Made by a program: the position numbers and the translations under genes. The notes under the pieces are model-generated. The model worked only from the letters and a program-made list of their open reading frames with translations. It had not been told where the DNA came from and searched no databases. This document shows, one piece after another, positions 36,994 through 45,396 of a stretch of DNA of 48,740 nt. Source of the stretch: a virus; IMG/VR virus record IMGVR_UViG_3300006736_003596, positions 1 to 48,740 of that record; one strand, given 5' to 3'. The first letter of the stretch is position 1. Each line of letters starts with the position of its first letter.

Positions 36994-38180
36994 TATTCAC
37001 CTTTAATAACTTGGCAAATAAAATCAATATTTTCGTTTGTTAGTTCGGGATAATTTGGAACAAAGAATCCGCATGAGTGAATCTTATTGCTCATTTCGTC
37101 ATCGAATTTGCCATATCGTTGCGTCCAAAAAGGATGTAGACCCAGATTACCGGCACTAAAAATTCTTGTCTCTACTTTGTTTTCTACGAGTCTTTCGACA
37201 ATTTCTTGTCGATGCTCTGTGTTGTTTGCTATTGCGCCAAAAGAAATCGATACAGGCTTATGATCTCTCCAATTTTGAAATTTTACATAACCTTTTAAAT
37301 TTTTCGCATATCTTTTATGATTCTCATATCGTCTTTGGGCAACCCATTCTGCTTTCCGCATCTGTCTTAAACCAAGAAATGCTTGCAGATCTGTTGATCG
37401 TAAATTAAAACCAGCAACAAAAAAAGTAAATGGTTTATGAAAATTATCAACTCCGTGTTCATCAATCATGTTGTCATAGGTTTCTTGATCTAAATCTTTA
37501 CCCCAGCCATGGCTTCTGAGCATTAACATAAGATTATAAAGCTCTTTGCTGTCGGTATTTACCATTCCGCCCTCAATTGATGACAGTTGATGACCAAAAT
37601 AAAAGGAAAAACTAGACATATTTCCTAACGTGCCGACCATAGTTCCATCAGAATATTCTGCTCCCAAAGCAGCACACGAATCCTCTAAAAGCATAAATCC
37701 ATATTTTTCTTGGAGATTTAAAATTCTTTCCTTATAATGAGGAACTCCCAAAACCTGAACAAAGATTACAGCACCAGGAGTATCTTCTTTACAAAGCTTT
37801 TCTAGTTGATCTAAGTCCATCCCAAATGTTTCTTTGTCTGCTCCCACCATAATTGGCTCTAAACCAAACTGCATCGCTGGAGCAATTGTAGTTACCCACC
37901 CAACAGAAGGTACGGCGATCTTTTTATTTTTCATTTTTCCGGATGCGTGTGCAGCATAAATCATCAGCAAATTTGCTGACGAGCCTGAGTTACAAAAAAC
38001 TGAATATTTTGTCCCAATATATGCTGCCCACTGGCTTTCAAACTCCGGAGTCAAGCTGCCTTTTGTAAGCCTAGGATAAGACTTGAGCCAATTACACAAA
38101 GCATCAATATCACTATTGTCGATTGTTTCCATAGCTAATGGAAATTTAATTTCTTTTTCTCTTTCTTTTTTAAATGTCAT
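36993..38180 (-). CDS. DegT-family PLP enzyme with His replacing catalytic Lys; ColD/RfbH-type 3-dehydratase-like (395 aa)
   Basis: A DegT/DnrJ/EryC1-fold PLP protein. The cofactor Asp is in LLEDSCAALGA (Asp167) and the substrate region includes FCNSGSSANL. At the position of the Schiff-base Lys (usual pattern SFxxxK, then EGG), the sequence is SFYFGHQLSSIEGG, so His197 stands where Lys is expected. This change is known in ColD (GDP-4-keto-6-deoxymannose 3-dehydratase) and RfbH, which deoxygenate C3 instead of aminating. RfbH's iron-sulfur Cys cluster is not evident, so ColD is the nearer model. Its start overlaps the GT gene by ATGA. The first 13 codons have a perfect 39-base copy upstream at 39512-39550. 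Confidence 0.85.
   Translation of the reverse strand: MTFKKEREKEIKFPLAMETIDNSDIDALCNWLKSYPRLTKGSLTPEFESQWAAYIGTKYSVFCNSGSSANLLMIYAAHASGKMKNKKIAVPSVGWVTTIAPAMQFGLEPIMVGADKETFGMDLDQLEKLCKEDTPGAVIFVQVLGVPHYKERILNLQEKYGFMLLEDSCAALGAEYSDGTMVGTLGNMSSFSFYFGHQLSSIEGGMVNTDSKELYNLMLMLRSHGWGKDLDQETYDNMIDEHGVDNFHKPFTFFVAGFNLRSTDLQAFLGLRQMRKAEWVAQRRYENHKRYAKNLKGYVKFQNWRDHKPVSISFGAIANNTEHRQEIVERLVENKVETRIFSAGNLGLHPFWTQRYGKFDDEMSNKIHSCGFFVPNYPELTNENIDFICQVIKGE
38141..38179 (-). repeat. 39-base direct repeat, copy 1
   Basis: This copy covers the start of the ColD-like gene, codons 1-13 (MTFKKEREKEIKF). It matches 39512-39550 exactly, with both flanking bases different. It also contains the stop codon of the upstream GT gene. 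Confidence 0.95.
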
Positions 38181-39472
38181 TGTGGCTTATTCTCCTGCAG
38201 TAATTCTAACATATCTTGTAACTTTTGTATTAAAGAATGCATTCTATTATTTAAGTTTTCCGCTTTTTGACGAGAACCTATTGTTCTATAAAGTTCATAA
38301 TCAAGGGGGCCCCTATAATCACATGAAGGATTTGGACAGGTTAATGGTTTTTTCGTCATATTGAAAGCGATGTCACAACCTTCAACACCACAATATGACC
38401 ATAAATCATAATCTTTACAATATTCATCACCATTTTTAGGAAAATAATCGAAGTGTATAGTGCTGCCGCCATGTGTTGGACATGGATCTGGATTAATAAA
38501 TCCAGCTGATGACTTGTATCCGTCAAATTTACATTTCGGACAAACGATAGCTATTTCTTTACTTAATTGGACAAACTTTTGATGGTCTTTGTCTAATAAT
38601 TCTATCTCGTTCTTTAAAGATGGCAAAGGGTCGGCTAATACTTCAAAACTAATTCGTGATGGAGCATATTTTCTAGGTCTATTATTTTCAATTAATAATC
38701 CCGCATATTTTAAAATAATATCTTCTTCTTTTTGATAGACAGCGCCAACCATATCACATTCAGAACTTATTTTTTCGCTGTTTTTGTTAGTAGAATCTTT
38801 TTCTCTTTTGTATTCTGAATTGTTATTGGCCCAACTCCAGTGAGCTACTTTGATTTCCGATAGAGACAATACCCTACCTGCACGTCTATAAATCTCTCCA
38901 AGGCCGTAATCTGCTCCCCAAAACTTCCATTCTTCTGGTACAAAAAAGTTTAACTTTTGAAATGCTTCGCGCGTTATGATAGGAAACGAGCAACGACAAA
39001 TAGAAAAATTCTCAAAGTCTCCGTCACTGCAGTCTATATTAATATAATAAGCTAACTCTTCTGGCTTCCAGTTATAAAAATGATTTGCTAGCGCTTCACC
39101 ATTTATAAGAGATTCAAATTTATTTATTTTATCCAGCAGTACTTGGTTCCAGTCATTTGTGAGAATTTCAACGTCATCAGCAACTCCCCAAATTAAATCA
39201 CCAGATGATTTTGACGCTCCAAAAGTCATATAATCTTTATTAAAAGATCTGCTTCTTTCTCTTGTTATTAGTTTTATTGTTTCGTAGTTTGATAAATTGT
39301 TGTTGAAAAAATCTTTCGTCTCATTATCGTCATTATCTGCAATGACGAGAAGCTCAAACGCATCAGGGTTTAGGAGGCTTTCTGTGCCCCTCTCATATAA
39401 ATTTTTAACAAACCTTTTTAACATACTGATGCGGTCTCTCGTAGGACATACCATTGATATCTTTTGTCTCAT
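38177..39472 (-). CDS. GT-A glycosyltransferase with C-terminal zinc-ribbon region (431 aa)
   Basis: The first 215 residues have the GT-A (GT2-like) fold: PTRDRISMLKRFVKNLYERG at the start, LLVIADNDDN, and WGVADDVEIL with Asp99, Asp100 and Glu102 in the metal/nucleotide position. Residues about 300-385 are a Cys-rich region (Cys311, 314, 331, 352, 361, 366, 379 and 384, plus His334). It has CPKC, CGVEGC and CPNPSC pairs that look like two zinc ribbons. The C-terminal 40 residues are helical and Leu-rich, probably a coiled coil. Such a glycosyltransferase/zinc-ribbon fusion is unusual. It sits between the two copies of the 39-base repeat. Confidence 0.78.
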   Translation of the reverse strand: MRQKISMVCPTRDRISMLKRFVKNLYERGTESLLNPDAFELLVIADNDDNETKDFFNNNLSNYETIKLITRERSRSFNKDYMTFGASKSSGDLIWGVADDVEILTNDWNQVLLDKINKFESLINGEALANHFYNWKPEELAYYINIDCSDGDFENFSICRCSFPIITREAFQKLNFFVPEEWKFWGADYGLGEIYRRAGRVLSLSEIKVAHWSWANNNSEYKREKDSTNKNSEKISSECDMVGAVYQKEEDIILKYAGLLIENNRPRKYAPSRISFEVLADPLPSLKNEIELLDKDHQKFVQLSKEIAIVCPKCKFDGYKSSAGFINPDPCPTHGGSTIHFDYFPKNGDEYCKDYDLWSYCGVEGCDIAFNMTKKPLTCPNPSCDYRGPLDYELYRTIGSRQKAENLNNRMHSLIQKLQDMLELLQENKPQ

Positions 39473-39551
39473 TTTTCGTTAGTTTCCGCTTTGTTTTCCT
39501 TGCCGCTTCGAGAAATTTAATTTCTTTTTCTCTTTCTTTTTTAAATGTCAC
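39405..39551 (-). pseudogene. Possible gene-start remnant in the ThDP-GT gap
   Basis: A GTG-started frame of 48 codons plus a stop, preceded by AAAGGA. Its first 13 residues equal the start of the ColD-like enzyme (MTFKKEREKEIKF if GTG is read as Met). It then diverges to a Lys/Arg-rich sequence and runs out of frame into the GT start region. It looks like a fossil of the original start of the ColD-like gene, or of a lost paralogue. The rest of the 39473-39595 gap shows nothing else I can name. A functional short peptide cannot be excluded. Confidence 0.4.
39512..39550 (-). repeat. 39-base direct repeat, copy 2
   Basis: This is identical to 38141-38179 and in the same orientation. Here the start codon would be GTG (39549-39551) with AAAGGA upstream. 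It lies in the 123-base gap between the ThDP-enzyme and GT genes. The two copies flank the 38177-39472 GT gene. Confidence 0.95.
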
Positions 39552-39595
39552 CTACCCGTCCTTTATAGGAATGCCAAGTGTTTTATATTTTATAA

Positions 39596-41428
39596 TTAAT
39601 CCTTTTTATTAAAAATACTTGGCATTGGAGGATCCTTAGAAATTTCTAATGGTTCAATCTCCATATTAGAATAGAACTCTTCTCGTGGAAGATAAGGATA
39701 CATATCTTCAATAGGCGTTGACCATCCAACAATTTTCGGCTCATATGTATGATATTCATGACAATTCACATCACAAATAACTGCAGAATCGTGATCTAAA
39801 AATTCACGAATTTGTCTTCTGACCTTTTCATAATCTGTGCCGTCTTCAATAACCATGTCATCAATACCATATGCTTTTGCAATTTTAATAAAATCTGGAG
39901 GATTATAGCCTTTTGGGCCGCAGGCTTCGCTTCGACCTTCAAAATTAACTTCTTGAAAAGCTTTTGTAATCCCGTAAATATGATTGTTTAATATGATAGT
40001 TTTTAGTTTAACTCCATAGTTTATTACGGTTTGGATCTCTTGAATGTTCATGTTCATTCCACCATCACCAATTACACACACAACATTCTGTGTATCATCT
40101 GCCACAAAACAAGCGCCCATCGCGCCGGCGAACGAAAAACCCATAGGAGAATTACCATTATTAGTAAAATAATGTTGTCCTACTTTTGTTTCAAACGAAT
40201 GGTTAATTGCAACAATATTGCCACCACAATCGCCGGCTAAAATATCATTAGAGCCCATCTCTTCAGAAAGAATTCTTAGAAATGCATATGGATGAATATA
40301 TTGAGCAGGCTCATACATCTCTTTTGTTACTGGATCATATTTAACTTTCCAGCCCATTACTCTTTCGTTCCATTCTGTATAATCTGGAACATCATAAGTC
40401 TTCAGCTTCTCGATCATCAACCCAATAAACAACTTAGCATCCGAAAGGATACACTCATCAAACGGTAATTGTTGCAGTTTTCTTTGCATAGCTGGGCCGT
40501 CAACATCTACCATATATTTTTTAGCCCCTCTTGCAAACAAGTGAGGTTCGCCACCAGTAATTCTACCAGAAATGCGACTTCCGATTGCTAACAACAAGTC
40601 GGAATTTTGGATTCCAAAGTTTCTGCCGGCGCCTCCATAAGTTCCAATGCGGCCACCATAATATTCAAAATCTGAAGCAATAATATCTAATGCGTTCCAT
40701 GTGGGGAAACACGGTATCTTTAAGATTTTTGCCAATTCAAGCATCTCTTTTTCGGCACCAGCCAAACGAACTCCTCCGCCAATCATTAAGCAGGGGCGTT
40801 TTGAATTCAATAAATCTTTCAGAAAACGACTTATCTGTTCCTCAATTCTATTATTATTATAGCAAACTTCTTGAAGCTCTTCATCAAAACCAATTAATTC
40901 TTCTGGATTAATATCTGCTTTTTGTACATCGATAGGGATGTCTAAAAATACTGGGCCGGGTCGACCATTCTTTGCAAGATAAATAGCCTTCTGTAATTCA
41001 TACTTAATGCTGCTTGGGTCTTCGATAAGTTTTGCATATTTTGTTAAAGGTTTCACAACACTTATAATGTCTGTTTCTTGAAAACCAATCTGGCGAATGG
41101 ACGCGTCTGGACGCATATACTTTGTCTTAATCTGTCCTGTGATAAAAAGACAGGGGACAGAATCATAAAAACAATTACCCACAGACGTTACAAAATTCAT
41201 TCCACCAGGGCCGCTGGTGGCGATCGCTACGCCAATATTCTTTGATACTTTAGCATATCCTTCTGCCGCAAATCCTGCCCCTTGCTCGTGCATGGTGGCA
41301 ACATATCTAATATCGTCATTTCTCGTAAATGCATCAATAAGGCTACCGTTGGCGGCACCATATACAACAAATACTTCGTTTACTCCAATATCTGCAAGGT
41401 AATTAATAATATAATCAGCTAATTTCAT
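39596..41428 (-). CDS. ThDP-dependent enzyme of the acetolactate synthase family (610 aa)
   Basis: A full-length thiamine-diphosphate enzyme. The N-terminal domain carries the catalytic Glu48 (MHEQGAGFAAEGYA), the middle domain follows a GGGVRLAG nucleotide-type loop, and the C-terminal domain has the ThDP-binding GDGG at 454-457 and NN at 481-482. Members include acetolactate synthase and YerE, which transfers a two-carbon acetaldehyde unit from pyruvate to a 4-keto-3,6-dideoxy sugar. Its neighbours, including a ColD-like dehydratase, fit a sugar-modifying role better than amino-acid synthesis, and no regulatory subunit is present. A classic ALS activity feeding PanB remains possible. FAD is usual for this family but not directly visible. 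Confidence 0.85.
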   Translation of the reverse strand: MKLADYIINYLADIGVNEVFVVYGAANGSLIDAFTRNDDIRYVATMHEQGAGFAAEGYAKVSKNIGVAIATSGPGGMNFVTSVGNCFYDSVPCLFITGQIKTKYMRPDASIRQIGFQETDIISVVKPLTKYAKLIEDPSSIKYELQKAIYLAKNGRPGPVFLDIPIDVQKADINPEELIGFDEELQEVCYNNNRIEEQISRFLKDLLNSKRPCLMIGGGVRLAGAEKEMLELAKILKIPCFPTWNALDIIASDFEYYGGRIGTYGGAGRNFGIQNSDLLLAIGSRISGRITGGEPHLFARGAKKYMVDVDGPAMQRKLQQLPFDECILSDAKLFIGLMIEKLKTYDVPDYTEWNERVMGWKVKYDPVTKEMYEPAQYIHPYAFLRILSEEMGSNDILAGDCGGNIVAINHSFETKVGQHYFTNNGNSPMGFSFAGAMGACFVADDTQNVVCVIGDGGMNMNIQEIQTVINYGVKLKTIILNNHIYGITKAFQEVNFEGRSEACGPKGYNPPDFIKIAKAYGIDDMVIEDGTDYEKVRRQIREFLDHDSAVICDVNCHEYHTYEPKIVGWSTPIEDMYPYLPREEFYSNMEIEPLEISKDPPMPSIFNKKD

Positions 41429-41438
41429 TTAGTTCTCT

Positions 41439-41501
41439 TTATTGTATTGACCAAGGTTCTTTAAAAATTTCTATAAATTCTTGCCTTAGTTCATCAGTCA
41501 T
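41439..41501 (-). CDS. Possible 20-residue peptide between panB and the ThDP gene
   Basis: A frame of 20 codons plus a stop (MTDELRQEFIEIFKEPWSIQ) lies in the 75-base gap between panB and the ThDP enzyme gene. There is no good Shine-Dalgarno sequence upstream. It may be a leftover gene end, an upstream regulatory peptide, or chance. It is listed because it fills the gap. Confidence 0.2.
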   Translation of the reverse strand: MTDELRQEFIEIFKEPWSIQ

Positions 41502-41503
41502 AA

Positions 41504-42442
41504 CTATTTTTTTTTATAAGGATCTTCTTTTAGTGTAACGGTATTTGGAGTTACACTATGGTTTGTGGGAAAACCCTGTTCTGTTTCATACTTCCACTTT
41601 GGGTCTCCGAGAAGCTTTTCAAGCTCTTCTTCCTTAATGGCATAAAAGTTTTCTTTTGCCGGAAAGGATCCTTCTCTAACTTCCTGAGCGTATTCTTCTA
41701 AAGCAGACTGCATTAGCTGGCCGGCTTCACAATATCTCTTAACAAACTTAGACTTAAATTCCCAGAATAGTCCCGTTAGGTCGTGAAAAATTACAAGCTG
41801 GCCATCAACCATATCACCACCGCCAATGCCATAAACAGGAATTCTTAAACTTCTTGTAATCATTGCGGCAGATTCTCTTGGCATGCCTTCTAAAAGCAAG
41901 AACGAACACCCAGCTTCTTGTAGCTTTAATGCTTGCTCTAAAATAATTTCTGCTTGCTTTGCTGTTTTTCCCTGTACTCGATATCCGCCGAGCTTCGCGC
42001 GGGTGTGAGGAGTAAGTCCTAAATGACTCATTACCAGAATTCCAGAATCAGCGATCGCCTTGATTCTTTCAGTTTGGGCGCCCTCAACTTTAACACAATC
42101 CATACCAGCGCAAATAAATCTACCAGCATTTCTAACTGCCTCTTCGTTTGATATCTGATAAGACATATAAGGCATATCTCCAATTAGAAATGCTCGCTTA
42201 GAGCCACGAGAAACCGCCTCACAATGTAAGATCATATCATCCATAGTAACTGGAAGAGTTGTTTTATGCCCAAGCGTAGTCATCCCGAGCGAATCACCAA
42301 CTAGAATAGCATCTACGCCGGCGTTATCAGCAATGCGTGATTGTGGATAATCATACGCCGTAACTAATACTGTCTTGGTTCCTTGTCTTTTCTGTCGTCT
42401 TAATTTTAAAACAGTAACTTTGTTTTTATCATCTGCGGCCAT
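41504..42442 (-). CDS. panB: Ketopantoate hydroxymethyltransferase-like protein (PanB family, 312 aa)
   Basis: A PanB TIM-barrel enzyme, which adds a hydroxymethyl group from methylene-tetrahydrofolate to alpha-ketoisovalerate in pantothenate synthesis. Metal ligands appear at Asp50 (VGDSLG) and Asp89 (IGDMPYMSY), the substrate Lys-Glu segment in CVKVEGA (118-121), HLGLTPH at 140-146 and the catalytic Glu185 (LLEGMP). Its length (312) exceeds E. coli PanB (264), mainly because of extra residues at the C-terminus. It follows a B12-radical SAM gene and precedes the ThDP enzyme. No panC or panE is in the window, so a role in pantothenate synthesis or in building an unusual sugar branch are both open. 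The active site is intact. Confidence 0.88.
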   Translation of the reverse strand: MAADDKNKVTVLKLRRQKRQGTKTVLVTAYDYPQSRIADNAGVDAILVGDSLGMTTLGHKTTLPVTMDDMILHCEAVSRGSKRAFLIGDMPYMSYQISNEEAVRNAGRFICAGMDCVKVEGAQTERIKAIADSGILVMSHLGLTPHTRAKLGGYRVQGKTAKQAEIILEQALKLQEAGCSFLLLEGMPRESAAMITRSLRIPVYGIGGGDMVDGQLVIFHDLTGLFWEFKSKFVKRYCEAGQLMQSALEEYAQEVREGSFPAKENFYAIKEEELEKLLGDPKWKYETEQGFPTNHSVTPNTVTLKEDPYKKK

Positions 42443-42448
42443 GTTATT

Positions 42449-43987
42449 TTAATCTCCTAATAATTTTCTTTTTAATTTAATTTTTGTTGTGGCTTCTATA
42501 TTTTGACGAGCCACGCTGCCAAATTTTGTTTCTAATAATTTCAAATATTCTGGACTAGTGTGATACTTCATCCAGGCTTTATCTCTAAACGCCAATATTT
42601 GTTTTGATGTCAAGCTTGAATTAGATAAATTTAGTGTATCATAAGAATGTTGGCTATAGCCAGAATAAGTTTGTGGAAGTGCCCAACCTTCTTTCTTTGC
42701 TGTTAAGTGTAAAGGGCTTCCGGGATATGCCATGGCACAATATAAATTAACCATTTCTGACATATTTTCCATAGCAAAATCAAGGGTATCCTGCATGCTG
42801 TCCTCTGTGTCCATTGGTAAGCCAAAAATGTAATTCGCTGCTACGTTTATACCAGCGTTTCTCATACTATCCATAATATCAGCAATCTTTACTTCTTTGT
42901 AGTTGTCTTTGTGTATTTGCTGTCTTAGGGTTTGATTGGGATTTTCAATACCAAGCCCAAGCCAATTTACACCAGCTTTCTTTAGCGTTTCTAAATACTT
43001 GGGCTTGCAAGTATCAATTCTAGAATATGCCCAAATATTAAATCCATAATCTCTCTCAATTAATAAATCACAAACTTTTATAAAATGTCGTGGGTTTAAC
43101 ACAAACAGTTCATCAGCAATCTTAACATTTTTAATTCCCATCTTCGCAATTTCATCAAATTGTCCAATAATAAATTCTGGCTCCCACCATCTAAATACAT
43201 TACTGTCAGCGCTAGCAATATTAGGGCCAGAATTGGTTCGATTAATAATATTAATCATACAAAATGAACACTGGTAAGGGCAACCTAGGCTTGTATACAG
43301 AGCAGCAAATGGCTCTTTTTCAGTATTGTTTGTCCAAGAGTGCCACCCTGCAGTCCTATATTTACCCATATCAGGTAAGAGATCCCATGCCATTCCCGGC
43401 AAATCATATGATAAATTTTTCTTTTCGACAATAGATTCCGTTTTATTTAAAACAGGGTTTCCAGATTCATCTCTATATCCCAATCCACGAATCTTGCTTG
43501 GATCAAAATTAGAACTTTGGAGGCCGGCTAATAAATTACTAATAGTATAAACACCTTCATTCTGGCAAATATAATCAATAGATGATTCATTGCGCAAAAC
43601 TTCTCTCGGCAGTGCTGATACGTGGCCACCGACGAATAGAACAGGAATGGAAGGATTTATCTTCTTTAATACATTCGCAGTATCTATGGCGCCCTGCATA
43701 TTTTGTGTAGATGCGCTAGGTTGTTGACCATACACCACAAAACAAGCCACTTTAGGATTCATTTCATTAATCAGGTTGGCTGAGGTTTCATCGTTTAGAC
43801 GTTCTGCCTCACAATCTAAAATATTTGCTCCAAAACCATTGGCTCGACAATGATTAGCCAACATAGCCGCCCAGATGGGGGGTTCAATGGCTGAATGATC
43901 TTTCGCTAAATCTTGATATATCTTTTTTGATGCATTTGTGTGCACAAATAAGATATCTAATCTTCTTGTTTCCAACTTATTTCCCAA
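42449..43987 (-). CDS. B12-binding-domain radical SAM protein (512 aa)
   Basis: Residues about 10-150 resemble a cobalamin-binding Rossmann domain (LDILFVHTN, then VLFVGGHVSALP), without the classic DxHxxG motif. The radical SAM cluster motif CPYQCSFC, with Cys at about 236, 240 and 243, lies in the TIM-barrel domain. Later signatures include LGLGIENPN and AANYIFGLPMDTEDS. The family includes C-methyltransferases and ring-forming enzymes acting on unactivated carbons. The frame opens with TTG at 43987, overlapping the upstream gene by 31 bases. Another TTG at 43975 follows GGGA at better spacing and may be the true start. Position next to PanB and the ThDP enzyme suggests carbon-skeleton editing of a sugar. 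Confidence 0.85.
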   Translation of the reverse strand: MGNKLETRRLDILFVHTNASKKIYQDLAKDHSAIEPPIWAAMLANHCRANGFGANILDCEAERLNDETSANLINEMNPKVACFVVYGQQPSASTQNMQGAIDTANVLKKINPSIPVLFVGGHVSALPREVLRNESSIDYICQNEGVYTISNLLAGLQSSNFDPSKIRGLGYRDESGNPVLNKTESIVEKKNLSYDLPGMAWDLLPDMGKYRTAGWHSWTNNTEKEPFAALYTSLGCPYQCSFCMINIINRTNSGPNIASADSNVFRWWEPEFIIGQFDEIAKMGIKNVKIADELFVLNPRHFIKVCDLLIERDYGFNIWAYSRIDTCKPKYLETLKKAGVNWLGLGIENPNQTLRQQIHKDNYKEVKIADIMDSMRNAGINVAANYIFGLPMDTEDSMQDTLDFAMENMSEMVNLYCAMAYPGSPLHLTAKKEGWALPQTYSGYSQHSYDTLNLSNSSLTSKQILAFRDKAWMKYHTSPEYLKLLETKFGSVARQNIEATTKIKLKRKLLGD

Positions 43988-44370
43988 TCTTTAAAATCTG
44001 CTGCGAGGCAGTCAATCTTATAGTCTTTTCTACCACCAGCAAGTTCTTGTATCTTGTTTTTAGCAGTGTTACGAATACCATTTAAACCGTGTGTAAGCTC
44101 TAAATTGTTGCCGTCTTTGATACCTTTGCGATAATTCGACTCATTATGCCAAATATGTAAATTCATCTGAGACAAAACAACAATCGCCCTAACAGCGTCA
44201 GCATCTAATATAACCTCTTTTTCTTTTAAAGTCAAGTCAATATCATGAAGAATGTCCGAAATTTCTTGAGCATATTCATATTTGTGCTCTGTTATAAATA
44301 CTTCTTTTAGTTGTGCAATTGATAGTCGATCGATCAATTCAGAAAGCGTTGGTAAATATTTTCTAGTCAT
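43957..44370 (-). CDS. Hypothetical protein in the sugar island (137 aa)
   Basis: A 137-residue, mainly helical protein starting MTRKYLPTLSELIDRLSIAQ. It contains VLSQMNLHIWHNESNYRKG and a basic C-terminal part. I recall similar short proteins near sugar-biosynthesis genes of marine phages and bacteria, without assigned function. There is no membrane span or catalytic motif I can see. It abuts the GT-B gene with no gap. It may be an accessory subunit, but that is speculation. Confidence 0.65.
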   Translation of the reverse strand: MTRKYLPTLSELIDRLSIAQLKEVFITEHKYEYAQEISDILHDIDLTLKEKEVILDADAVRAIVVLSQMNLHIWHNESNYRKGIKDGNNLELTHGLNGIRNTAKNKIQELAGGRKDYKIDCLAADFKDWEISWKQED

Positions 44371-45396
44371 TTATTCTCCACTAAATTTTTTGAAAAGCTT
44401 TTGCGCTGTATAATTTTCAATTGCCTTGTTATAAGCGTTTTCTACAATGTGTTCATATTCAGACCAATTGCCTGCTATTTTATTTATAATTTCGGGTAGT
44501 TCTTCGTTGTTTTCATAATAAACAAAATCTTTTCCTGGCTCAAACCAATTTTCAACCACATTCCACGGATCTTTCTTAACAAGTGAAAGAGTCTTGTTAA
44601 ACGCAGCTTCTACAACTCTTGTTTTCATTTGGGGCGCGATCACGTGATCCACATGAGAGAAGGCTTTGTTAAGTTTGTAAGACGGGATTGCTTTAATATT
44701 ATTAGTGTGATCTTCTGAAAGGTACAGAAGGTTCGTAACCACAAAAATTTTTGTTTTTCTTAAAACTTCCCACATTTCTGTTCTAGGGGCGCTAATTTTG
44801 GTGACTTGTTCGCAATATCGAGGAGGAATATACCGAGCATAAGCTTTACCAGATGGGTGTTTCTCCCCATGATCATAAGGGCCCCCAGGAGCAAACGCCG
44901 GGGCAGACCAATGAGCCGGGTGCACAGTAAACAGATTAGATTTAAACGATTGCATTGTATCCATTATTGCGATATGATCTTCTGAATGAATATTACCCCA
45001 ATATATTACATCAAATTCTTTCTCATATTCTTCTTTAGGAATGTCGTTTATATTATATGGAATTATGGCTGATTCAAACTTTTCTTTACCGTGTACTCTG
45101 TTTAACCATTCGGCGGTATATGGACAAATGGTATAAATCTTATCAAAATAATCGTCCTTATCCGCACTCAAATCTACTATTTCTTGCCGTCCTGACAAAA
45201 ATGCACAGGGTTGCTCTCCAGTAACAGCTATCTTTCTATCATAATGTTTATATTTTTCTTTTAATCCGTCATTATTTATCGCATTATATCCAAAAAACAT
45301 TATATTAGTTTCGCTATCATCACCCATTTCGTGATATTTCAAATAATGATCAATGTCGTCTGGATATCCACCTGCTAAATCATATACAACTTTCAT
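44371..45396 (-). CDS. GT-B-type glycosyltransferase-like protein (341 aa)
   Basis: The C-terminal half resembles glycosyltransferase family 1-like domains: AIPSYKLNKAFSHVDHVIAP, then VENWFEPGKDFVYYENNEEL, in which the Glu and the loop bind the nucleotide-sugar diphosphate. The N-terminal Rossmann half includes VVYDLAGGYPDD and FDKIYTICPYT. There is no membrane helix, so it is probably cytosolic or peripheral. Donor and acceptor are unknown. It lies between the 137-residue gene and the GMER-like gene, with zero-base gaps, in the sugar operon. Confidence 0.78.
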   Translation of the reverse strand: MKVVYDLAGGYPDDIDHYLKYHEMGDDSETNIMFFGYNAINNDGLKEKYKHYDRKIAVTGEQPCAFLSGRQEIVDLSADKDDYFDKIYTICPYTAEWLNRVHGKEKFESAIIPYNINDIPKEEYEKEFDVIYWGNIHSEDHIAIMDTMQSFKSNLFTVHPAHWSAPAFAPGGPYDHGEKHPSGKAYARYIPPRYCEQVTKISAPRTEMWEVLRKTKIFVVTNLLYLSEDHTNNIKAIPSYKLNKAFSHVDHVIAPQMKTRVVEAAFNKTLSLVKKDPWNVVENWFEPGKDFVYYENNEELPEIINKIAGNWSEYEHIVENAYNKAIENYTAQKLFKKFSGE

